A stretch of DNA of 64,000 nucleotides from Marsupella aquatica. Lineage: Eukaryota; Marchantiophyta. The position numbers and the translations under genes were made by a program. Below the pieces are notes generated by a model. It was not told where the DNA came from. It saw only the letters and a list, made by a program, of their open reading frames with translations, and searched no databases. Position 1 is the stretch's first letter, and the number at the start of each line of letters is the position of its first letter. Below are positions 1 to 9,852 of this stretch, one piece after another. The stretch spans positions 5,580,001 to 5,644,000 of the forward strand of contig OZ316893.1 in NCBI GenBank assembly GCA_973895155.1, read 5' to 3'.

Positions 1-913
1 TGGTGAGATGGCGAGTTATCCCCTGTTCTGAACAGTACTCTTCAAATTCCATTGAAGTGTACTCCCCACCGTTGTCTGACCTCAGACTCTTCACCCTTGT
101 ATCCAAACACTTGATCGTGTTTCCAGTCTGATTCTCCACCTGGGCCTTCCACTTCTTAAAAATGGACAAGACATCAGACTTATGCGTCATGAAATAAATC
201 CACACAAATCTTGAGTAATCATCAATAAATGATACATAGTACAACTTTCCAGAGTGTGAGGGAGTCGGGGATGGACCCCACACGTCACTATGTATGTACT
301 CAAGAACCGCTTTGGAACGATGAGTTCCAACACCAAAAGCACGACGATGCTGCTTTCCAAGAATGCAATGCTCACAAAACTCTAATTTACAAGATTGCAA
401 ATCAGAAATGAGTCCATTCTTCCGTAAGATAGCCAAACCCTTCTCACTCATGTGGCCTAGCCGTGAATGCCACAGTTGAGTCATCTCCTCGTGAGACTTG
501 GTTACATTGGCCTCTCCACATACAGTATTGCCCTGTAACACATACAAATTCTTTTGTCTACTCCCCTTCAAAATCACTGTCTCTCCCGACCTGACTTGAA
601 GTTCACCATCAATAACGCTCCATTGATGACCATTTGAATCCAACACACCGAGTGAAATCAGATTCTTACGCATGCCAGGTACATACCTGACTCCGGACAC
701 TGTGCGCACAGCGCCATCAAACATTTGAATCTTCACAGACCCAATTCCCTCAATTTGACAGGAGTGATCATTTCCCATCAGAACTGAACCGTTTGAAACA
801 GAGTAAGAACTGAAAAACTCACGAATGTAACAAATATGAAAAGAGCAAGCACAATCAAGAATCCACACATCATCTGCTCTCCTAGATGACGTGCACAAGG
901 CATACCCCCGGCT
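1..913 (-). pseudogene. pol: Copia pol, protease and integrase N-terminal part
   Basis: From the TGA at 914-916 to the window edge the minus strand stays open in the Gag frame (about 304 codons). It starts with the retropepsin region: WILDCACSFH at about 870-837 stands where the family has WILDSGCS/T, so the active-site D-S/T-G is D-C-A (Asp codon 854-856). The GAG-pre-integrase region follows (LWHSRLGHMSEKG, then CEHC with the HHCC zinc ligands), then the integrase core with HSDVWGP, the FIDDYSRF segment and SDNGGEYTS near the left edge. The frame is otherwise uninterrupted, which suggests fairly recent death. Confidence 0.85.
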
Positions 914-1948
914 TCATAAAACATACTCATCATTGAGTAAATCAGCTTCTCCATCAGCCCTAGCCACATTTGCCGATGAAGTTTCCGCTGCCTTTCCCTT
1001 ATAGTCTCGCTTGAAGTGTCCAACTTGGTTGCACTTCCAACATGTCACCTGCCTCCTCTGAGGGGATTTACCCTTGGACTTAGATCTGGATTTAGATCTA
1101 AACTGGGTTCTACGGTCCCCAGTTGGTCGCTGCATACTCCTCCCACGGTTAACATTGAGGGCAACACCAGATGATGAAGGCTGTGACGTGATGTGCATCT
1201 TCTGCTGAAGATCATCACTAAGCAAAGAACTTACCACGTCATTGTATGAAATGGTATCCCTATCACGATGCAACAACACTCGTGATAGGGACTGGTAAGA
1301 TGGAGGCAATGAACTAAGAAGCTGCAGAGCCTTCGTCTCATCATTCAAAGTCTCCCCAAGGTTTTCCAAGTCAACGACCATGTCGTTGAAAGCATCCACA
1401 TGGTCTTGCAACTTCGTACCAGATTCCTTCATCCTGAAACTCATCAGTTTGTAGGAAGTGTAGAGCCGGTTCGACAACTCCTTGCGGTGATACTTGCTCT
1501 GCAATTCCGCAAACAAGGACATGCAATCCTTATGTGCACCTAACTGCTTGATGATGGGAGGCATGAGATAGAGTGTAACACACCACACTCCCTGCTCCTG
1601 CATGCGGTCCCATTGTTTCTCATCAACATCGTCTTCACGAGGGCTCAGCAGTTGGCCCATCCCTGACGCATAAAGCACTCCCTTCACCTGCTTCTCCCAT
1701 AGCAAGTAGTCAGAGCGCCCATCATACTTTGTCACTTCATACTTGGGTCCCCCAAGCTTGAAAGTCCCCATCTTCTTCTTTACCGTGAGCTCCGGTAGTA
1801 GTACTGCTTCCTCCACCACACGCCGCACCGGTGATGGTATCGGTGTCACGTGCTCTTCCTCCTGCTCCTCTCTCTGCCCCTGAAACCTCCACGGTGATCC
1901 TCGTGCTTCAAGTTCCACGTCTTCGAAAAACTCCTCCGAATCACTCAT
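914..1948 (-). CDS. gag: Copia Gag polyprotein (344 aa)
   Basis: Nucleocapsid/capsid protein of the copia element; it packages the element RNA into cytoplasmic particles. The protein starts with an acidic stretch and contains the long helical UBN2-type capsid region typical of plant copia Gag (about residues 60-260, with the segment YLLWEKQVKGVL and the NDMVVDLENLGE region). A basic Ser/Arg/Lys-rich stretch (about 275-300) precedes one zinc knuckle, CWKCNQVGHFKRDY. The family pattern is C-x2-C-x4-H-x4-C; here the last cysteine is tyrosine. Gag and pol are normally one ORF, but this copy has TGA at 914-916 followed in the same frame by the protease. The ATG at 1946-1948 gives a normal-length Gag. 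Confidence 0.85.
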   Translation of the reverse strand: MSDSEEFFEDVELEARGSPWRFQGQREEQEEEHVTPIPSPVRRVVEEAVLLPELTVKKKMGTFKLGGPKYEVTKYDGRSDYLLWEKQVKGVLYASGMGQLLSPREDDVDEKQWDRMQEQGVWCVTLYLMPPIIKQLGAHKDCMSLFAELQSKYHRKELSNRLYTSYKLMSFRMKESGTKLQDHVDAFNDMVVDLENLGETLNDETKALQLLSSLPPSYQSLSRVLLHRDRDTISYNDVVSSLLSDDLQQKMHITSQPSSSGVALNVNRGRSMQRPTGDRRTQFRSKSRSKSKGKSPQRRQVTCWKCNQVGHFKRDYKGKAAETSSANVARADGEADLLNDEYVL

Positions 1949-2640
1949 ATGAGAAAGTCACAAAAAATGTTGTTTTTCACAACTTCTCAAAAAACTCGAA
2001 ACTCAACACCGCCGCGTAGCCCACAAAGCTAGGAGTCCAATACTGAAAACCAAAATCAAAATCGAAGTTTGACGGAAAAGTTATTCAAATTTCGGTCGAG
2101 GTGGGTAAAACCTTGGGAAACTCCCCCATTTTGACCACCTCAGGGAATAACCGAAATACCAAGTACAACCCGTTGTCGGAATTGCGATGTGATTGGTGCG
2201 CTGCATTGCCAACTTCAATGGCTACGACCTCACTTGTCAACAACGAATGTTGATCAATTGCACTTGGTGCCGTCACCAAGTCCAACAAGGTAATTGATTT
2301 TGCTTAGCCTTCCTCTTTGCATCAAAGAGCCAATCCCGGACTCAAAAACAATCGTCTTGCCTCAATCTCTCCGTTGAGTCAAAACACTTGACGCTTCTCC
2401 CTCCGAGTCGATTGCCAACTTTCTTCACAAAATCCAGAACGACGAAAACTTAGATCTCTCTGCACCACGAGCTCCGTTCAACGATTTCTTCACACCGTTA
2501 GAAAGCTCTTGCCCTGATCTATCCGTTGAGCCCATAAACTCCAAGTTCCATGCGATGGAACTCTGGAAAATCCACCAACACTCAACGCTGGAAAAACCGT
2601 CATGAAATCCCGTCACGAACACACGTCACCTCCCAAGCAT

Positions 2641-2652
2641 GCTCTGATACCA
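2641..2652 (-). other. Primer-binding site, initiator tRNA-Met type
   Basis: The minus strand reads TGGTATCAGAGC two bases inside the LTR. This is the classic plant copia primer site complementary to the 3' end of initiator methionine tRNA, and it fixes both the LTR boundary and the element orientation. Confidence 0.9.
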
Positions 2653-2654
2653 AT

Positions 2655-3075
2655 TGTTGAGCATAGACGACGATCGTAACGGCAAGCCCATGAACCATCC
2701 AACGCACAATAGTCGACACAAGAGATACATGGTTCACCTCCTTGAGGCTACGTCCACGGGAACACACAAGAGAGCTTTACTGAACTCTAAGCCCGTCGGC
2801 TATACCGAGTCTCCACAGTGTAAGCTCTCCCTATCTCTCAAGTGGCTCCATAACAATGAGCCTTGGTTCTACCTCTCCAAGCACACATGCCTCTTATGAT
2901 ATAGTGTGCAACTTAGTTGTACCTAACCACATAGTTGTACCTAATTACGTAGTTGTACCTAACCACATAGTTGTACCTAATCACGTAGTTGTACCTAACC
3001 ACGTAGTTGTACCAACTCACGTTGTTGTACCAACCACGTCATACCTAACCTAGACGTAAGAGTAAATACCCAACA
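2655..3075 (-). repeat. 5' LTR of the copia element
   Basis: On the plus strand it starts TGTTGAGCATAG and ends CCCAACA, giving TG...CA termini in either reading. Its outer end in element orientation matches the start of the two solo LTRs at 54693 and 55409, and its inner third matches them closely (the segment with the CCGTGGACGTAGCCTC-type sequence). At 421 bp it is longer than the solo LTRs (349 and 343 bp) mainly because of an internal 18-bp tandem array. Confidence 0.85.
2915..3040 (-). repeat. 18-bp tandem array inside the copia LTR
   Basis: About seven units of AGTTGTACCTAACCACAT (plus-strand reading), drifting to CACGT and ACTCACGT variants at the right end. The solo LTRs of the same family have only single, unexpanded sequence at this place, so the array is a copy-specific expansion. 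Confidence 0.85.
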
Positions 3076-4480
3076 GGATTAAGTGCAGCTAAATAGTAAC
3101 TCTAGACCTAAAAGTAAATGTCTAACATAACTCTGTCCCCACCTTTGCAACCCACCACCTTGGTCATGGGCTTGGCCATAGGCCTGGTCATATATGCTGG
3201 GAAGGGAGTCCACACATCATGAATAGTAAATCCAGTAATAGAAAAAGAATAGTGAAGCTTCACATGTGGAAGAGTGTTAATTGAAAACCCAGTTATTGCT
3301 CCCTATTGGGGCGTGCCATTCAATGCTTGCTAGGTGTAATATTTAGTGTCTCAGTTGTCCATTGTGCACAGAAGGTGAACACATTCATGAGGATGTATAT
3401 ATTTCATCATATTTTTGAATATTATCTAGGGTACAGTGATACACCAAGGGCACTAGAGTTGGCTCCACATTGGTCTCCCAACAAGCCTTAATTGCCCAAG
3501 GGAGGAATCTTCATTAATTGGGTATGGTAGGGAGGTTTTGTTTCACATGTGACCATGCAGCTTGTCCCAAAGGGACTTTCACCAAAGGCCTTTGCATGTA
3601 CACAAAAGATCAACTTTAGAGGGGTTTTTTTTTTTTGGGGGGGGGGGGGGGGTTGAGGCCCAACTCATATGTCTTTGGCCCTTTGTTTTGTGGTCCTCAA
3701 TTTCACACATGACATAGAAGTACATTCATTGAGATACCCCAACACCTAGCGCGAGGCTTATGCCATAAAAAGTGCAGAGCCAAGGGCAAAAGCCGGACAC
3801 TTTCCAGCCCTTGCAGAAGTCGTCCTTTGAATTTCAGATAAACCAAAATGTCCTGCATAATTTGCAGTGACAACCACAAAGAATGAATCCACGGGCAAGG
3901 GCAATCATCACACTTAACAGGCTGGGACAACATCTACTTTTTCCCCAAAGCTTTGCAAGTGCTCAATAGGGCCAAATGCTTTGGTGCTGCAGACATGCAA
4001 GTTGGGTCTTAGTTAGGGAAGCTCTGAGCTCATTTTTCACTAGGGACTTCACCACAACCCTTTGAACACAAAAGACCTTGGGAGGTTTTGAGTTCATGTT
4101 ATTTTTTATCAGTAGTTGACAAGCTTGTACACTTCATCAGAGCCCTTTGCACCCAAAGTGACTTTCACCAAAGCAGTTTGCACACAAATGACTCGACTCC
4201 AATGGAGATTCCTCTTGTCACCTATGAAGAGCATTTAAGAGTGAGACCTAAAGGATTGTTAATAAATGTAAATCCCAAAGAAACATAGGCCTAAACATAC
4301 ATGGAAAAGTTCACTAGGAGACAATCCTATGGGTCAAGTCAGGGAAGAGTGAAAGCGCCACCAAAAAACAGGTGAGCAGGTGTTTACCAAGAGAGTTACC
4401 TACTAAGAGACAGAGCAAGCCAAAAGCTAGAACCAGCTTCTCTTTTTGTCTTGTTGACAGAGCTAGACGGCCACAACACA
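3076..4480. other. Non-coding stretch, no gene seen
   Basis: No frame shows recognisable protein similarity. 3076-3127 resembles another end of the copia LTR (ends TCTAACA, with the TCTAGACCTA segment also found at the start of the 54693 solo LTR), so the element may sit inside an older LTR copy. A T12-G16 homopolymer junction lies at 3625-3652. Confidence 0.5.
3625..3652 (+). repeat. T12-G16 homopolymer tract
   Basis: Twelve T (3625-3636) followed directly by sixteen G (3637-3652). It is prone to replication slippage and sequencing error, so its exact length is doubtful. Confidence 0.8.
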
Positions 4481-4662
4481 CACTACCTATTGGGTATATA
4501 CAATGAACCGTGGAAAAGTGCAGACACTACCTATTAATTGGGTATATACAATGAATTGTGGACAAGTGTAGGTCACACTACCTATTGGGTATATACAATG
4601 AACCATGAAAAAGTGCAGACACTACCTATTAATCGGCTGTATACAATGAACCGTGGAAAGGA
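4481..4662 (+). repeat. Tandem repeat, four units of 44-51 bp
   Basis: Units start at 4481, 4525, 4576 and 4620, each with CACTACCTATT followed by GGGTATATACAATGAA (variant GGCTGTATACAATGAA in the last). Units 2 and 4 carry a short insertion after CTATT, and unit 2 has an altered 3' part. Nothing coding. Confidence 0.85.
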
Positions 4663-6449
4663 GCCTGTGAAGACACCAACAGCCAGCACTTATACACAGA
4701 ATGCACTATGTAATAAGTGCAGGTTTTTTCAGTTATGCACTTTTGAGTAAGTGCAGGCTTTCAAACATAATGCACTAATACAATATACAAGCAGGTTTGG
4801 ATATTCAACAAGTTTATCAGATAATTAACATGCAACAGTTTGCAAGGCAGCACGGGCAAGAGCAGGGGCTCTTTGCACAAAAATATATGTAGACAAGCAC
4901 ACCAGAATATAGTCCAGTCTACAGATTCAGAAATTAATTGAATGAAAGAAACAAATTTGGACAGTTTGGGACTACCAAACTTGCATTTTAATTGAAAAGA
5001 TGCAATGTTTGATAGAAGCTAAGTTCCTATGGGACTTAAACTTTCATCTGCCTTACTCAATCCCCTATTTGGAAAACAATTTCAAACTAAACCATCCTTC
5101 TCAACAATGATCCACTTGCCATCAAAGTCGTTGTGTCCATTCTGCATGTTCCACATTTCCAATGACAAAGTACTGAGGTTCCTCTAAATCTAGATAAAAC
5201 AGTTCCTTTGACATGAGCTTTCTAGTGCACAGAGTAATAGACAACCAATCCCAATGGATTCATTGCATAAACTTGCTTTCAGACCCGCTTTCAGAGCCTA
5301 CTCGGGCAATTATTGTAAATGCAATGAGAATCATAAGTCGATGTGATACCATGTGAAGTTTCTGAATTGATATCCTCTGGAAGAATGCCACCAAGCAACG
5401 CAAATCTCCATGCTTGGCTCTACCCTCATTATGATAGAGCATCATAGGCTGGACCCCTCTGAATGGCTTGTAGCCCCGGCCCCCCATAAGCAAGCACCTT
5501 CCTGGTTGTCAGTGAAAACACGTTCGCTTAAATGGCTTTGGCTCCTTGTTCTTGCCTACCCCACTTGCCATTGCAAAGGCACCGTTTCTGCCAGCTTCCT
5601 TCCTCGTCGACGACCCCCAAAAAGTGACCAAAAAGTAAATCGGCACAACAGCTAACTGAGAGAGAAATGGAAAAAAACTCGCAAAAGCATGTGCAACTCT
5701 TAGTTACCAGGCCCTGCCTTACCCTAAACTTTGTTATTGCACCTTGCCTGAACTGGTGCAATTCAAGCACTTAGACAAAAATAGGTAGGGCTCCTATAAC
5801 TCCATGTGCCAAACTCATGTGGTGTGGGGTTTGGCATTGCTCTTGGGAATTGCAATGTCGCCCCCAGTGTCATTTTCCATGTCTGCCACATCAAGTCCAT
5901 AATTGGCAACAAAAATTGGTAAATGTTTGATTTCCTCAAGCCATCCAGGTGTTGCTTTGAGTAAAACTTCATGATTTTGTTCCCTTCAACTGTTAGCGCA
6001 TACATATCATACTCCTGCTGCTGGAGAAACTGTTGTATTGATTTCAATAGGAAGTGCCTATGACAAATGGTATGTGTCAACTTCCTCTACATCCTCAGTG
6101 TTGTTTGGATTTGCATTCGGGTCCTCATCCTTGTCCTCTAGAATGCATGATCAACCAAAACTCAGCAATGTCTCCATCATGAATGGGAAATGTGGGAGAG
6201 TTCTGAACACTGTCAGCTTTTAGGTACAGACTCCTGTACATCAAGAGTGACAGGATACGACAACTTCAGCTAGATCCTCCACATTCTCTTGTAGATCCTG
6301 ATCATCTTCAGTGCAATCAGGCAATTCCAAATTAAGGTCTCTTTCACACCAATTCGATCCTGGTGAGTCACAAGCTGGCAATGCTTCCAACAATTCAAGA
6401 TTGTTTGCTGAGTGTCACCATGCATCACCGCATGCTCTCACCACAAGCC
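4663..6449. other. Non-coding stretch, no clear gene
   Basis: Short frames only. A minus-strand frame at 5763-6080 could be the C-terminal debris of the transposase relic to its right, because it has the same strand and order, but no motif proves this. Confidence 0.4.
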
Positions 6450-7050
6450 TCACAGCCTCATAGACATCCATTGTGAAGAGCACCAAATTATTGTTAAAGT
6501 CTTGCGATTGATTTTCCATTGATGAATAGCTTTTGGTACCAGCATTTGAAGCTTCAATTGAATATTTCCAGTATCCATTGGCTGAAATCTGCTGGTTGTG
6601 CTGGCTGATAGGAAAGAAACCTTAACGATCTTCAAATTGCTCTGCCCAGCAAGTGCCCAGGTTGGTCCATTGTCAACGAGAAATGCAACGTTTGTGCAAC
6701 CCAAAGCTTTCATGTGATCTTCACCCATTCCTGGAAAATCTTAGGCCATATATCCAGGCTTTCTTGCATGTTAGAGAACCACTGGATCCCTAGCTTGTTT
6801 GGGCGCTTGATCTGACTTGCATTTTGTGAAACACATAGGCTTATTGAAATTTGCTGATTATCAATGGTGGGACATTCATACTCCCATCCATGTTCCAAGT
6901 CAATGTCATGATGGTGATTATATCCTTGCAATTTAGATCTTCTGCCCCTTCACAACATTGTCCCACAAGGTCCTGTTTGGTTGTAGCTTATAAGCAGACC
7001 AGTATCATCCATGTCAAACACAATGCCTCCTCCACAACCAGCACTTTTGG
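6450..7050 (-). pseudogene. pogo/Tigger-like (DDE_1) transposase relic
   Basis: Two adjoining minus-strand frames give the core of a CENP-B/Tigger-type DDE transposase. Near 7015 the frame reads VFDMDDTGLLISYNQTGP, matching the family's D-E-T-G-L block around the first catalytic Asp. Near 6900-6710 comes a region like the family's segment before the EEWL motif (IFQEWVK). After a frame change at about 6725 the next frame reads VAFLVDNGPTW (second Asp) and then TTSRFQPMDTGNIQ, the conserved TTS-x-x-QPMD block. The N-terminal DNA-binding region was not found, and terminal repeats were not recognised. It is a 5'-truncated, frameshifted relic; family assignment is fairly sure, function none. Confidence 0.6.
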
Positions 7051-7099
7051 ATCATTTATTTTTTCAGTTCGCCTCATATATTGCTGGTGACGCCCGATA

Positions 7100-7721
7100 G
7101 CAATGAGAAGCTATAACCCCAATTTAAGGAAAACCAAACTTTGGAAATTCTGAAAATCACTAAATATTATTATTTTAATAAAAAGGGGGCGACATGACGC
7201 GTGGCTGCGCGTGAAACCCTGAAAATGACTGCAACGTCACATTTTAACCAATCCAACTTGACGGGACCAAGAGACATGCTCATGCGAATAATAATAATAG
7301 AGAAATAAATCTTTGAGATCCTTTATATATGATAACCAGTATATAAGGAGTTTACAAATGGTTTCTAGAACGACAATACAAATTAATCTGATCTCATGCC
7401 GACTATTATTTTGGAAGCGTCCAAAATTGGGCGAGTGTTAAATTGCTCTACTATATATCTATCTCCATGCCTCTGAATCACATGGTCTTCCCATAGAGTA
7501 TGATTATAATCATAATCTCTAAAAATAGCCCTGGGGAATCACTTAGAGTAAAACCCCTAAAACACGTGAGAACAAACCAATGGAATTTGAAAAAATAAAA
7601 TTAAAAATAAATTCAATTAAATATACCCTTGTACCATTTATAACATGACTTTGACAATTCTTAAATACCTTCATGAACATAAAAACTAATTTTTTTACCA
7701 AAATTGGATTTTTAAATTCCT
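7100..7721. other. AT-rich non-coding stretch
   Basis: No recognisable frame or repeat. It lies between the transposase relic and the 3' end of the last FCP1-like module. Confidence 0.5.
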
Positions 7722-8414
7722 TTAGTATGAGTTTTTGATTATAATTATTACTCTAACAATATTAAAAATAACCTTCATTTGTTCACACCCCATTCTAATA
7801 ATCCAACGAGTGATTCCCCAGGGAAAAATAGATTTAACTGACCAATCAGGATAATCTCTTCCATTGGCAATGACAAGCGGCTCACAAGAGTTTGCTAGCT
7901 TGCTAAGATACGGAATCAGCAAGTTAATCAGGAAACTATCGTCGACCGACCCAAAATATTTGGGCGGAAATAATGATCCAACAACAGGATCTAAACAAAC
8001 ATGAAATGCATCGGATTCGATAAGCATTATATTTTGCTGCAGACACGCCTTTGTATAAATTCCAACCTTCTCAAAACACTTCAAAAATATCTGCTTATTT
8101 GATGTCACCCCATCGCATAAGTAACAATGAGACTGATCCCAAATATACTTAAATGAGGCCATTTCCATCACAGTAAAAATAGATGCTAAAATCTGATCTA
8201 AAAGGTTCTTCCCAACAAAGGACCAGATCCCTACATCAAAATTCTCAAAATAGAATCTCAAGAATTCGTGAAGATGAGGCCTTGGAAAAACGTATATATT
8301 CCCAATCCAAATTCCAGTTGAGACCGCCATCAGTCGGGAATGCGGTGTAGTGTAACAGAGTAGATGCTCCACGTATAAAACTATGAGCCCATTTTCTCTG
8401 CTGCAATGAATCTC
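7722..8414 (-). CDS. FCP1-like HAD phosphatase module A (catalytically degenerate)
   Basis: Resembles the FCP1/SCP (NLI-interacting factor-like) phosphatases of the HAD superfamily, which in active members dephosphorylate the RNA polymerase II CTD. Evidence is the block RPHLHEFLRFYFENFDVGIW (family: RP-x-x-x-FL ... D-x-x-IWS) followed by the IWDQSHCY region and the LIPYLSKLA segment. The catalytic D-x-D-x-T motif is gone: the strand reads LIVLYVEHLL, and the later acidic motif reads LIESDA instead of IDD. The exon probably starts at 8414, after the acceptor TTTCTCTACAG; open frame further upstream is antisense to nothing known and overlaps module B's end in another frame. The 3' end is AT-rich with a hydrophobic tail, so the real stop or splice site is uncertain. 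Probably a pseudo-phosphatase or pseudogene. Confidence 0.6.
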   Translation of the reverse strand, partial: EIHCSRENGLIVLYVEHLLCYTTPHSRLMAVSTGIWIGNIYVFPRPHLHEFLRFYFENFDVGIWSFVGKNLLDQILASIFTVMEMASFKYIWDQSHCYLCDGVTSNKQIFLKCFEKVGIYTKACLQQNIMLIESDAFHVCLDPVVGSLFPPKYFGSVDDSFLINLLIPYLSKLANSCEPLVIANGRDYPDWSVKSIFPWGITRWIIRMGCEQMKVIFNIVRVIIIIKNSY

Positions 8415-8460
8415 CTGTAGAGAAACACAAGAAGATGCATGAGCCCATATGGATGTAGTC

Positions 8461-8476
8461 ACGCGAATGGTCGCGT
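8461..8476. repeat. Palindromic element ACGCG-N6-CGCGT, copy 1
   Basis: ACGCGAATGGTCGCGT. It lies 25 bp downstream of the stop of module B and just upstream of the splice acceptor of module A. Confidence 0.85.
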
Positions 8477-8500
8477 CACATATTACAGAGACAACATCCT

Positions 8501-9208
8501 CTACACTCTGGCCATTGATAAGTGACGTCTGTTGAAGTGCTTGATAAGAACTTGATCCGCATGTCTCTGCACGTATAGATGCTCCCATATATCCTCGTTC
8601 AGATCCCAATCTCGATGTAGATTTCTAATCGACCAGATGGGATAATCAAACTTGTTAGCGAACGCAAGACAAAGCCCTAAATTTGATAGCTTTCGTAAAT
8701 ATGGAATGAGGTCATCCCTCAAAAAGACATTATCCAACGATCCTTGAAACGACTTAGCGAACAATAATCCGCATACAGCTGTCTGGCATGTATGGGAAGG
8801 ACAGGCATCAATCTGGATTATATTCTCTGGTCGATAATCTTGAAACATATCACATAGTCTCTCGATAGATTTGAAGACAATAGTCTTATAATTTTTCTTC
8901 ACATAACCAAGATTCCAGCAATGATCCCGCGTGAACACATACATCAGCTGCGACAGGCCGGTGCTCAACAACACTTCTGAAAGTATCTGATAAACCAGTT
9001 TATCGTCGAGAATAGACCAGACCATCACATCAAAATGATCATAACAGAATTTTATAAGATCATGAAGATGCAGCCTCGGAACAACACATAGAGATCCGAT
9101 ACGAATTCCGGGTGTCGACTTGAGCTGAGGAGTATATTTTGAAATAGAGCACAGGAAGTTTTCCAGTCCTAAAACTAGAAGTTGACGCGACCTGCTCCAC
9201 TTAGACAC
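8501..9208 (-). CDS. FCP1-like HAD phosphatase module B (catalytically degenerate)
   Basis: Paralogue of module A. It shows the sequence RLHLHDLIKFCYDHFDVMVW, then the DHCW segment, ENIIQIDACPSHT, GSLDNVFL and LIPYLRKLSNLG, which align block by block with A and C. Motif I reads LLVLGLENFL, so both catalytic aspartates of D-x-D are missing, and the family's IDD is reduced to a single Asp (IDAC). The frame opens directly after an acceptor (TTATAG, exon base 9208) at the same phase and alignment position as in module A, so an N-terminal exon or start should lie upstream but was not identified. Stop TAG at 8501-8503. Probably a pseudo-enzyme or decaying paralogue. Confidence 0.6.
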   Translation of the reverse strand: MSKWSRSRQLLVLGLENFLCSISKYTPQLKSTPGIRIGSLCVVPRLHLHDLIKFCYDHFDVMVWSILDDKLVYQILSEVLLSTGLSQLMYVFTRDHCWNLGYVKKNYKTIVFKSIERLCDMFQDYRPENIIQIDACPSHTCQTAVCGLLFAKSFQGSLDNVFLRDDLIPYLRKLSNLGLCLAFANKFDYPIWSIRNLHRDWDLNEDIWEHLYVQRHADQVLIKHFNRRHLSMARV

Positions 9209-9255
9209 CTATAAATGAACAATTCGATTTTCGTATTATGCAATTGCAAACAACC

Positions 9256-9271
9256 ACGCGACCGGGCGCGT
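9256..9271. repeat. Palindromic element, copy 2
   Basis: ACGCGACCGGGCGCGT, in the gap between the stop of module C (9366) and the first exon base of module B (9208). Confidence 0.8.
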
Positions 9272-9365
9272 CACTCCCAAAATATAAAGTTCAATTTCAA
9301 TCAATTTATAAATAATAATTGATAATAAACAATAAATGTTTACTTATTGGACTTATCCCGGGCTT

Positions 9366-9852
9366 CTATAGCACGGTCTTTTTGGCAGATAAGTATTTCA
9401 TAAATTCGTCAAACTTTTCTAAATGGTCTTTATTCCCCTGATTACGAATGATCACATTTCTCCTCCAAAGATTCGTCTTATCAATATAATCTTTCTCAAG
9501 ATTTTCTTGAGAGAACGTTGGAATCCCATATCCACTAAGGAGCTCGCGGAATGTCAACTTGTCAATTGACATGTCGCATAGATATGGATATAGTTTCTTT
9601 CTAAAAAATAGGTCATCATCGAGCCCAGAATATGCATCGGGATACAGCGATGAATAGAAGTCATTAAGGCTCATCTTATATGCAGCATCATCGATAAGAA
9701 TGACATTCTCGATGTTGTAATCTTTAATATCGGCGGCAATGTCGGAGAGACATTTGACAAATAAGGGGATGTCATTATTATTCTTCCCAATAAGTCGAGT
9801 TGATTCTTGTCCCCATATAAATTTAATACGTTTCAAAACTTTGGGTCGAAGT
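9366..9852 (-). pseudogene. FCP1-like gene C, 3' half (split by gypsy element 1)
   Basis: C-terminal half of an FCP1-like HAD protein: KFIWGQEST, ENVILIDDAAYK with the acidic IDD motif kept, SGLDDDLFFRKKLYPYL, and a C-terminal helical tail ending at TAG 9366-9368. The start that a simple ORF reading gives at 9836 is not the real N-terminus. The upstream half lies at 23344-23605 on the other side of a 13.5-kb retrotransposon, and removing the element and one copy of the GAAGT duplication brings the two halves into one reading frame. Of the three FCP1-like paralogues this one has the best-kept active-site residues. Confidence 0.8.
9848..9852 (+). repeat. Target-site duplication, left, GAAGT
   Basis: GAAGT directly before the 5' LTR of gypsy element 1; the identical 5 bp follows the 3' LTR at 23344-23348. 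Confidence 0.95.

Larger units (their letters stand above)
1..3075 (-). mobile_element. Ty1/copia LTR retrotransposon, 5' part (continues beyond the left edge)
   Basis: Reading on the minus strand, the element runs 5' LTR (3075-2655), primer-binding site (2652-2641), gag (1948-914), then protease and the start of integrase to the window edge. Reverse transcriptase, RNase H and the 3' LTR lie outside. The order protease-integrase before RT is the copia hallmark. The copy is dead or dying: an in-frame TGA separates gag from pol, the protease active site is altered and the Gag zinc knuckle lacks its last cysteine. Related solo LTRs lie at 54693 and 55409. The target duplication cannot be tested because the other end is missing. 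Confidence 0.9.

Noticed and set aside
914-916. Programmed readthrough at the copia gag-pol TGA
   Set aside because: The context is TGA-AGC-CGG, not a known readthrough signal, and copia elements normally have one ORF; with the other damage a plain nonsense mutation is likelier.
5763-6080. Separate gene on the minus strand near the Tigger relic
   Set aside because: At most the C-terminal debris of the transposase; no independent evidence for a gene.
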